A DNA stretch of 64,000 bases from Chrysomallon squamiferum (taxonomy: Eukaryota > Mollusca > Gastropoda > Neomphalida > Peltospiridae): the NCBI GenBank assembly GCA_012295275.1, contig CM022670.1, positions 13,917,083 to 13,981,082 of the forward strand, in the 5' to 3' direction. A program made the translations under genes and the position numbers. The notes beneath the pieces were generated by a model. That model saw nothing but the letters and a program-made list of their open reading frames with translations. It searched no databases and was not told where the DNA came from. Below, one piece after another: positions 1 through 11,200 of the stretch (position 1 is its first letter; each line of letters begins with the position of its first letter).

Positions 1-271
1 AGAGAGAAAAAGAAAGGAAGTAAAATATGAACAATAATCTTTAATGGTAAATGAAATGGTTTGTTGTTTTTAAGTCCACATTTTTAGGAGCAAGTCTCTC
101 TCTCTTTCTATATATATATATATATTAAGAAACTCCTACTACAGTTATAAGTAATCTGTTATCCAAACAAATTAAGCAAATACCATGCTTATTGTAATAC
201 ATTCTATATAACAGACAGTTCAATGGTGTTAAATATCAAACTTAAAGTCTGTTTATGCTGGCAATATTTAC

Positions 272-307
272 CTGCAGGACCCAGATATTCAGTATTGATA
301 TTATCAC
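272..307 (-). CDS. Candidate 36-nt microexon of the unidentified minus-strand gene
   Basis: On the minus strand this stretch lies between an acceptor (tgtgtcacag) and a donor (CTGCAG then gtaaat). It is 36 bases, 12 codons, and phase 1 at both ends. It joins in frame to the exon ending at 1430 through the donor CAGG/gtcagt and would encode GDNINTEYLGPAG across the junctions. The two other nearby donors of the upstream exon give an immediate stop, so the phase match is specific. The pyrimidine tract is only moderate and the peptide is not recognised, so this is a prediction from splice signals alone. Confidence 0.4.
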
Positions 308-1429
308 CTGTGACACATAATCAGAAAAATAAAATAAAAATTTTAATCTGTAACGAGTGTTAGTGAAATAAATAAATAAACAACAGCAACAAATTCATGA
401 AGAAATATTTAAAAAAAAAAAATTATAATAATTATGTAATAATTTAAATACGAAAATAATGTAGTTATTTAATAAATAAAACTAGTGATAACAAATTCAA
501 GATAATTTTAATTAACTGTACACTTTTCTGACAACGTAAACAAGTTCAGTAAATACATCAATAAACTGGAATTTTAGACATCAAGAGTTAATTCCCCTGA
601 ATCTGATGCTTTCACTACAAGAGTTATAAAAATTAACAAAGAAAACTGACAAATAGTTTTCAAAGAAAATTAACTTTACTACTACTGCTACTGCTATTAC
701 TACTACTACTACTACTAAAAATAATAATAAAATATATAAAATTAAAAAATTTAATAATACAATAATACCTCGGTTTAACGATATAATTGATTCCAAATTT
801 CCAATCATTAATTAAGGTATTGTTAAACAGGAGACTAATTTACATAGAATTAAGGTTAAAACCAGTGGTTATGTTCTCGCTGATGAGATATGTCATAAAA
901 AAATGTTAAATATGCAAAAATAAAACGGCAATTTAGCAAAATGATTTAATAGATCATAGATATAAAACAAACTGTAAATCATTTACAAATCAATTTATAC
1001 AAATAGATTAAGAAATAATTATATGTATAATCACTGTGGGTTCATTTTTGGGGGTTTTCTGTTAATTTAAGATATCACATTTTGTTTCTAAAGCTATTGT
1101 CTTCTGTTTCTTTTTATCATCAGCTTTCACCAGTATCCTATTTATTCATTTTGACATATTGGAAAGGTAAATTACATTTGCATGTCAACTGATCAGTATG
1201 ACTGAGGGAAGCATTAGCGTCTGATTGAACGAAAAACAAACAATGGACAAATGAAAAACCAACAAACTTAAACACATGCATTGTACCAATTTTCAACCAA
1301 TTAACTATAAATTTCTATTTATATAACTTGTAAAAAAAAAAAATCATTAAAGCGGGATATCATTAAGTGGGAAATCGTTAAGCGAGGTATTACTGCAATA
1401 AAATAACTTAAAAATGAAATTTCACTGAC

Positions 1430-1672
1430 CCTGTGACCTGTCCACACCATCTCTATCAATGCCCTGAGCATCTCGGCCATCCATGGCGATGTCAAGCATA
1501 TCCTCGTCGTCTGTGCTGCTGTGACTGCGAGGCTGTCCTACTGCACCATTCGATCCCAATGTTGTGTATTTGGCCTCATGAGGATCCATATAATCTACAA
1601 GAAGTGCATCTGTTTCTAAGCTTTCCATGCCAGCAACTTAAAACGAGTCTGTTTTACATATCTTAAAGTTAT
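1430..1672 (-). CDS. Start exon of an unidentified gene (5' part only, runs off the left edge)
   Basis: Minus-strand exon with acceptor tttcattttcag at its upstream edge, about 44 bases of 5' UTR, ATG at 1628-1626 and a likely donor after 1430. It encodes about 66 residues beginning MESLETDALLVDYMDPHEAK. The peptide is hydrophilic and acidic, with a Ser/Asp cluster (HSSTDDEDMLDIAMDGRD), no signal peptide and no membrane segment. That would fit the cytosolic N-terminus of a regulatory or multipass membrane protein, but I do not recognise the family. The acceptor inside the 5' UTR means at least one non-coding exon lies upstream; a possible donor on this strand is at 7548-7547 (AAAG/gtaaat), inside the CpG-rich interval next to ALG5. 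The rest of the gene is outside the window, left of position 272. Confidence 0.6.
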
Positions 1673-2953
1673 CTGAAAATGAAAAATAAAATTATAATTT
1701 TAAATAATTATTGTAATAGTGATCATATTAAAAATGTCATATGTTTTCATTCTTTGTATTTCTTTCCATTGTTTCTTTTCTAATTAAGTGTGTTCCTTTA
1801 TTTTTTTTTATATATACCTACAAAATTAAATTTCAAATAGATCATAAATATATAAACATTGTTCAATAATTAACTGACTTCATGTATAAGACCAATGTAA
1901 TCCACAACTTCCAAAAACTGCAACCAAGTCTGAAATGTTTATTATTTCTAGTACAAATAAAATTAATGTTGTTGTTTGTTTTTAGATTTTGTCTTTTAAT
2001 CTTTTAAACGATTTACTAAAACACATTATTAAGCTCCTTAATTTTATTTATTTATTTATTTGTTTGCTTTGCTTTATTTTTACTCTACATATAATACAAA
2101 GGAAAAAAGCCACAATAAAATAATAGTTATAAAATAAATCAGAAATAAAAATAATCTGTCTCCAAATAAATAATGCATTAAAACCATGGACATTAAAATT
2201 ATTTATTATTATCTGTTCTACATTTAAATGCTACTGCTTTAAGACAACATTAATTCTTTTATAGTTATTGTTGGTTTAACCTTTATTGATGGCAATGTAA
2301 CCTACCACATTTCATTATTTATATATGCTGAAACTTTGGGATTATTAGAAATGTACATTACATAATCTTGTTTCCATGCCAATAATTCCTATCTCTTACA
2401 GGAATTCTGTCATTTCACATATGCAGTTTTATATCATCTTGTCTAGTATATTTATTTACATACATTTTTAAAAATTATGCCCATCGTTATTTAATTATTT
2501 TTATTTTTGTTTTTACATTTGAAACAACTTATTTAGATGTGTATATCTATAAGCTATTACATATCAGATATAAACAACACCTCTACAAACAAATATCTTA
2601 ATATCATACATTGCAACATGCATGACTGCAAAATGCAAGGGAAGTGAACAAGCTATTACTAAAAAGGAACTATTTCAGTAAACCTTTAACACCAGCCAAC
2701 ATGCAAAACAATTACAAGATTTTTAATAGTGATACATTAAATTATCAAAATGTTTTTATTTGAAATATTTAAAACTACAGCTGCTATAGAGTAATAAAAC
2801 AAACATAACAGTTATTATCCATTTAACAGTAATTCAATTTTCGGCAGATATTACAAGATGCAGGTTTAAGGGTCATGGTTAGAAATGGATACTGGGTTAG
2901 GTAAAATAAATACTTAATAATTAAGTTAGAAATAGATTTGTACAAAAAATACC

Positions 2954-3066
<113 letters not shown>

Positions 3067-3868
3067 CAAAAAGGAAACACAAATACATTTATCAACACTA
3101 GCAAGAAAACTCATGTGATATACAAAACTGCAAGATTACAATAGTTTTAATTAAAACAGAAAGTGCATAGAAATAAAATTATCTTTTTTTATGCAATAAA
3201 ATCCATTCACATACATATCTGACCAAAAAAAAAGCCAAACTATTTTTGTGCTATGGTGTTAAAATATATTCAAAATGGCATATTTTTTCTCTACCATTTT
3301 ATACACTTGACTAAAAACACACACAAAAATATAATCTTTCCCTCTTGCATTTATATTCCAATTTAGACAGCAGTTATTTTATCATTCATCTAACAAATCA
3401 TTGATAAGCAAAACACTTCCTTTTCACAAAAATATACAACATGATCACTGTTATCCTGCTTCCTCGTTTTCCTCTTATGTGTTAATATTATTACATTTAC
3501 TGTATATCTTTCATAAAATGGTTTTAAAAATCTATATTCAACAGTAGTACACAGTATTAGTCATCTTTGCAAAACATATTTAACTTCAGAAGTTTTATTG
3601 ATTATGCCGTACACCTGTGAAAGTCAAGTTTGAATTAAATGACTCACATGAAAGGCTGTATTACCTAACAGTTTAAAAGTATTATATATAGTATTAACGG
3701 CAAGAATGCAGACTTTTTATCCTGAGCCATGTTTGACAACAGGATCAATCCCTTCTTAGTGAATCCACTGTGTTGTTTCCCATTCCAGCTAGTGCACAAT
3801 GAAAATGCTTATCAAAAGTCATGGTATGTGCTTTCCTGACTGTTGGCGAGTTTGTATAAGAAAGTGCC

Positions 3869-3924
<56 letters not shown>
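3869..3924. repeat. (TAA)n microsatellite
   Basis: About 18 perfect TAA units. Shorter ATT/TAA arrays recur through the window (for example 7261-7280, 11658-11700, 26632-26670, 28284-28350, 45323-45390, 49445-49490, 61262-61316). Confidence 0.97.
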
Positions 3925-3925
<1 letters not shown>

Positions 3926-6166
3926 CCTTTACATGGAAACAACAGGTTTTTCTCTCACTGTGTCCAAAAATAAATAAACAACCTCAAAATAGTCACAGAG
4001 TATTATTATTATTATTATATGGTAAATTAAATCCCCGGAATTTTCCAATGAAGTATTTCAAAGTATTACAACAGTGAAAATAATAAGAACAAATAAATAA
4101 ACAAAACCAATATGTCTGGTTTTTTTAGATGAAAATAAATCAAGAAACATTTTAGTACAATTCCATAATAATTTAACATTACTCTCCACAACATTGTAAA
4201 AGAATTTAAAATTTTACTAAGTAAATACTGAATAGCCATCAAAATAAACAAAGATCAGCTTTCATGAACTTTACTAAATACAAAAGCAATTAAAATACCC
4301 ATACACACATATAAATAATAATTTAAAAATAAATAAATAAAAGAGAAAAGAAATTATAATAAAATGATTAAAATAAAAATAAACATATTAATATTTTACA
4401 AATTCTACATGTGCAAAACTACAACTATCAATGTATTCAGATGCAATTAAAAAAATAATTTTAATGGAAAAATTAAGAAAAAGCTTAGATTATAGAGTAA
4501 CCAAGTAAGACATGCTACCTGAAAATTTAAATATGTTAAAATTTATTAAACTTTATTTTACTAGTAGTTATTATTATTTAATAATAGTTGAATATGAAGA
4601 TACATGAAGTATTTATCAGTTTTTGTTAACTATGCCCATGTATTACAATTCTGGTATAATCAATATACAAGCATAATCTAACCACCAGAAACTGGCGAGG
4701 TTTTAAAATAATAATAATAATAATAACAAAATTAATAAACATTAGGGAAGAAAATGGACAATACAAACATGGGCAGCATGTATACGAACAAGCACACATT
4801 CACAACACAGATCCTATGAACACTTACCTCACTGCTAATTAAAGGACCCTCTCAATTGTGGACCCATGTGAGAATGCAAGATCAAGAAAATGTTTACATT
4901 TTTAACATGCTATTACTCAAAATGTAGATGTCCATATATATATATACACTAAGATAATACATAGGTACACACATTTTTTCTTTCTTTTTTAAACAATTAG
5001 AAATTCTAATTAATGAATAGTTTTATTTTAATACAGTTTACTTTGCTAAGCAAATAATAATTATATATATACAAATAACACATACATATCTATTTATGTA
5101 CGTATGTTTTTGTTTATATTTCCTTGCATTTATTATTATTATTTAAAGGTCACCATGTTTTATTATTTGTGCTGTCACAGGATTACACATACATTATATG
5201 TGTATGTATGTGTATATGTTTATGCACACACACTCAGACAAATACACACACACACACATGCACAAACAAAACATACATACATATATGTAAAAATTTAATT
5301 TGTTATTAGCAAAAAGAAAGAAATAAAAAGTTTATTTAAAAAAAATAATTAGAATTTCATATTTAAAGGAGGATGTAACATTGATTAATAATTTCCTCTT
5401 CAAGAAACTTCAAAACAATCAGCATTTCCTGAAAAACTCAATTTAAATGGAATTTAATTTTATTTGTTTAGAAATTTATTTTTCCTTTACATACTCTATT
5501 GTCAAGACAACAGCTAAAATCAAAATTATTTTTAGCAAAGCAAAGATTAATATGACTACTGTCAGTTACAATCAATATCATCTTTCTGTTAGTTATTAAT
5601 ATATATTAGCCCTTGTTTTGTTGAGGATTTTAAAAAATATATATTTACACAAAAAAATTATTAATTTTGTTCTAAAAAGAGAAGAGGAAAATATATAATT
5701 ATTCATTTACTAGGCATATTCATGTAATTTTAAGTATATAAATATACACATCAATGAAAGGCTGAAAATAACATTTTTAAAGAATATCGGCTGTAAAATG
5801 ATACTTATTTTCTTGATGATGTAAATGAAACTGTATAGAATGACCTCTATGTTCTAACTACTAATTAGTAAGAGCAACTATGATTATGCTAGTAGTAGAA
5901 ATATTCTTTTACACTATTACCAATGTTTTAAATTATTATTATTATATTTATATATATCAAAATTTGTTGTGTATCTTTAATAAATGTTGCATTACGCTGA
6001 ATTAGGACAGTCTTTTGTATATACTTCCAAAGAGTTAAAACCTGGAATATTTATTATTATTATTTTTAAAAAGAGGTATAAATGTATATAAAAATAATAA
6101 AAGAGAAACTGAATAAAAATTAACAGAATTTAATAACAGCATAGAGTGGTGTTAACTTTACAAAAG

Positions 6167-6278
6167 GTTCATTTCTAAGACTAAATAATACTTCTTAATT
6201 TAAATTACCCAGTGATATAAAACTGGGTAATTTAAATTATGAAGTATTATATGTGGCTTTTTAGTCTTAGAAATGAAC
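6167..6278. repeat. Near-perfect inverted repeat (foldback, MITE-like)
   Basis: Left arm 6167-6213 and right arm 6222-6278 are reverse complements, separated by an 8-base loop (6214-6221). The arms match throughout except for one mismatch and an 11-base insertion in the right arm. The outer ends read gttcatttctaagactaa and its complement. A transcript from either strand would fold into one long hairpin. No target-site duplication is obvious. Confidence 0.85.
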
Positions 6279-7269
6279 TCTATATACAAAACCAGCAAAA
6301 GGTTAACATAATAATAATAATAATAAATAAATAAATAAATATCAAAAGAATAAGAAAAACTAAAATTACTGAATTGACAGACAAATATATAATAACAGAA
6401 ATTAATTTCTCCTCTATACCTAAATAGTATATACCTGTGCAAAAACTAAAATAATAAATTGTAATATGTAATTCATTTACTGTTTTCCTTCTTCATTTCT
6501 GTTTTTAAAGAATCTTCCAAGAAATATTAAAAAGATTTTCAGTAATGTTTATAAAACAATTTCTAGCAACAATTTTTATTAATACTACATGTCCTTTCAG
6601 GAAAACAAAAATCCGTAACTTTTGCTATTTGTGGTTATTCTAACTTTTGTTAAACTTTAGAATAAACAATTTTTTTTTTTTTAAATTTGTGTCTATTATT
6701 TATGGATATGATGTAGATGGAAAATGCTCTGAAATTTTTTTTCAAATTTTATATAATAATAATAATAATAATTTTAATAGATATAAAAAAAAAAAAATCA
6801 GGAGAAAACATAATGATTACATGCTATAATGGGTTAAATGTAAAAATTAAAATGAATAAAGATATTAAATTATGTGTATTCAAACGCTGAAACAGCATTA
6901 TCATTTTAATTTCATTTAAAAATTAATTCAATAACAAAATATATTTTGTCTGAGTGTTTAAAGTCAAAATGTCAGTAACAGTAAATAAATTACAGAGTGA
7001 GGGAAAAAAGAATAAACCTTCTTTGTTCTTTTTTTTTTGTACTGTTTTATTTATTTACAATTTAAGAATTTTACTGAAATAACTTGTTCCGACTTAAGGT
7101 ATTAAGTTGATTTCTAATTTTATGCATTCATTTTTGCCTTTTAATGGAATGTGGTTAATCCAGACAATCTATAGCAACTTAATAAATTTGACCAAGTAAA
7201 AGTAATAAAAATAAAATGCCTCTCGAAAAATCATGCTTCAGTTTAAAAACACATATAAAATTATTATTA

Positions 7270-8144
7270 TTATTATTATTCGTTCGAAATCTATTTCATG
7301 AATTTTGTCATCAGCTGTCACTGTCACGAGACTAGCATCTGCTGTAAAACTAAAAGTAAATTTTTTCTTGATTTGCATACAAACCTTTAGAATTTTTAAC
7401 CGGTTATCTATAACACAATTCCTTGACAGATGAATTCAGAATATCTGAAAAGTGAAGCAAATGCTGAAACAGTGATCATCAGAAATGCTTATCCTAATTA
7501 AACATTTCAGGCTGTATTTCCGGTTTATGAGTTGTTAGAGTTATTTACCTTTATAAACGATCGGATTATTTCGGCCGAGTTCGTTTCATTTTATCAAAAC
7601 TATAGATCAAGGGCCGTATGCTTGAATTATCTTAGTCTGCGCCTAATTTCAGACGGATAACTAACTAAATAAATAAAAACTGAAACCATTAAATCATTTA
7701 AAGAAAAATTTACGTTTGGGCAGTCATTTTCTTGAGTTGCCTTTAATAATATAATATTGATATACTTTTCAAAGTCTCCAGACTGAGACTCGGTATTTGT
7801 CTGGATGGAAAGTTATTTATTAATGTTTATAACATTTTAGCATTCATCTCGGTTGTCTTTAATAGTTATAGCGTAAACCTTCCTACTTCAGTCTTAACAA
7901 CATTAACATATATAAATGTAAATTTTAAAATTCTGAAATTAATTTATATTTATAAATGAAAAGAAAAACTTTATGTACATACGACTTTGAAAACATATGT
8001 ACGACTAATTTGACTTTATTTATTGAAGTTTAAATAGTAAAAGATCGCGTAGGAAAGGCTGGATGTACAACAACCGTTATCCGGAAGAACGTCGTCTTAA
8101 TGGATCAAGGGATGTAACTCATCACACGTTGATGCGAGAGAGGA
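7270..8144. promoter_or_regulatory. CpG-richer island, probable divergent promoter of ALG5 and the minus-strand gene
   Basis: CpG dinucleotides are clearly denser here than in the flanking DNA (for example gatcggattatttcggccga near 7560, and the stretch from 8045 to 8144). The interval sits directly upstream of the ALG5 start codon. It is also on the upstream side of the minus-strand gene, with a possible minus-strand donor at 7548-7547. No TATA box or other core element could be assigned. Calling it a promoter is inference from position and composition. Confidence 0.45.
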
Positions 8145-8210
8145 ATGGAGTGTTCGTTATGGACAGCTTTTTTATTTCTTGTAGCGATTGCTTTAGTAGT
8201 TTTGATTGTA
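8145..8210 (+). CDS. ALG5: ALG5 exon 1 (signal anchor)
   Basis: 22 codons from ATG at 8145 to the donor GTA/gtaagt. It encodes MECSLWTAFLFLVAIALVVL and two more residues, the start of the membrane anchor that continues into exon 2. Phase 0 junction. Confidence 0.85.
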
Positions 8211-11200
8211 GTAAGTTGTTAAAACTAAATTATAGGTGTAAACTAATTTTTACAGATATATTAAAGTGTATAAACAAGTTAAAATGTAAATATATATTTT
8301 TTATCGACGTGTACACTTTTTTAGTATTTAATAATTTAATTGTCAATCACTCATTCATGAAATATATTCAGTGATGCATCACTTGACATTATTATTATTT
8401 TTTAAATACAATGATGTGATTATTTAAAATGTTTGTTACCATGTGATTCATCATATCCAAAATACTGCACTTTAACTCTGAGCTACAACTGACTGATGTC
8501 TGAGTATCATTATTAATAACAATATTATTAATTACTTTATTTAATTTTCATATTCTTCATAACAAATAATATTAGTAATAAATAAATAAAAGAAAATCAG
8601 TTGTTTTACATTTTTCATTGTGATGATACTGATTTAGTATGCATTATTTTTTTTTATTAACAATTGCTGTTTTGATTTCTCAGAGTCTGATTGTGATTTA
8701 TGTTACATCAATTCCTTATCCTGATATGAGTCGACTTGAGAGTGAGAAAGTATTTCTCAACCCAAAGAATGGAGAAAAAATTCCATTTCCCAGCCTTTCA
8801 GATCCTGCAAGTGTTGACATGTCTGTCATAGTCCCCAGTTATAATGAGGAAGAACGGTGTAAGTACTTGATAAAAACCAAAAACCCCCCAAAAACCCACT
8901 TTTGTTTAAAATATTTAAAAATGTTCTTGTAATGATAAAAACTTGAATAAATAAATAAATAAATAAATAAATATATAAATAAATAGTATTTAAAATGCTC
9001 ATTTTGTGTGTATGAACAAAAAATGTAAATACATTTTTGTATACTTCCTTTATCCTTTGTTAATAGTTTTAAAATAAATAAGATTGATGTATTTATTATT
9101 TTTTTAATCTGATTAATTACCATATTTCAAGAGAGAGAAATAAATGATTATGTTTAAAATATTCCTAATAATTTTAAATTATTTACATTTGGGCTTAAAT
9201 TTTTTTTTCAAATTTCATGATTTAATTTATAAATCCTTATAAATAAATAAAATATAAGTTATATTTATATTTTTCAGTGCCTGGTATGCTTAATGAAGCT
9301 ATTGATTATTTGGAAAAACGACAGGTAAGAAAAATATTGATATTTTGAAAATGAATTACATAACTTGCCTTGATAAAAATACAGTTAAAATCAGCACTGA
9401 AACTACACTTGACACAGCATTTTGAAATTCTAATGTTTTAATGAGGAAAATAGTTTTTGTAAAATGTATATATTTTATAAATATATAAAATGTATAAAAA
9501 TTAAAGATTATGAAGATCTGATTTCTGGCATTTGTTGCATAGCATAGATTCAAGATTACATTTACTTACATAATTATTAACTTCAGTAAATAAATTATCA
9601 GTTAATTTGTTGAAATTTGTTTTGTTTTATTTATTTTTTTATTTTTTTATTTCAGGAACAACATCGTTCTTTTAGCTATGAAATAATTATTGTTGATGAT
9701 GGCAGCAAAGATAAAACTACAGAGGTAGGCTGCAAATGATAAACTTCAAAAGAAATTAAACCATTTTAAGTTAGTTTTTACTCAAATCACTGAAAAAGAA
9801 AGATTTTATTATTTTATGTTAACAGTCTGGTTAAAATATTTGATCCCTTTTCATATACAGTATACTTTAAACAGTACTTGATTAAAATATTGTGATTAGA
9901 ACATAGCATTGATTTTGGAGAGTGGGTGGCCTATCACAGATCTTTTCAAACTTTCTGTTATATAATTTCTTCTGAAAACTGAAAAACATTTATTTTATGT
10001 GGCATTTTGTAATTTAGAAATAATTTTCTTACAACATTACAATTTTAATCCTTTTTTTTTTCCAACTGTAATATAATTTTTATTGATGTGATCATTTTCC
10101 CTAAAATGGTACACCAAAACCCTGAGATTGTGCTGTTATAATCTAATCCGATGAAAAATACATAAAGAAACCTTATCCCTAAATGAAAGTTATTGTTTTT
10201 TATTTTTTATATTTTATAGACTGCACTGCTGTACAGTGGGAAATATGGAACAGACAAAGTGAGAGTTCTGACTTTTGAAAAGAACAGGGGCAAGGGAGGA
10301 GCTGTTCGCAGGGTAAGTACAAAATTAAAATTACTTTTCTATGAGTTGACCATCGACAAATAGTTGTATAGCAAGCATTCCTCCCTGTAGAAAAAACCAC
10401 ATAATCAAATGTTGTCCATAATTCCATTGCTTAATGACAGCTTGTAATTTGGCAGAGGTTCCTATCTCTCACATCATCGCAACATAACATGCATTATGCT
10501 TGATAACCAGTGGGCTAGAAACAGCTGTACATGTCATTAATGATTAAACCAGTGTTTATACAGATATTTGATTTTTTCAAAGGGTATATTTTCTGCTCGA
10601 GGTAAATTGCTGTTGTTTGCTGATGCTGATGGTGCCAGTAAATTTAGTGATATTGAAAAACTAGAAGCTGAACTGCAGAAAATAAATGTAAAGGTAATTA
10701 ACTATTTATTTTGTTTCTGATTATAAAATTTATTTATACACCGTATGTCAAATGGAAATTCTTTAATTACATTTGTGTTCAGAATATAGTTTTGCCCAAC
10801 CATATGCATTGTCTTTTAATGTAAAATATTTATTTATTTATTTATTTATTTATCTGTAAAATCTAATAGCTGGGGTAATTTTGTGAGGTATTGTAACATG
10901 TTTTAAAATTCACTTTAACACTGAGTCATCAGATAATTTCTCAGTATTTTGATGCCCCATCCTTGAATCTAAAGAAAAAACAAAAAACAATCAGCAATTT
11001 ATTTTAGATCACTTATTGCTTTTCTTTTGCACTGAATTTTCTGTTTTCAAAAACATCAGTATACATAACATTTTTATTTTTAACATGATTTGAATCATAG
11101 AACAAAACCTTAATTCTAAAATGAAATATTTTGTAATTTAATTGCAAAAATGATAATATGTCATCACTGTGTTTGATTAGAGGCTTTAATGAAAACAGAT

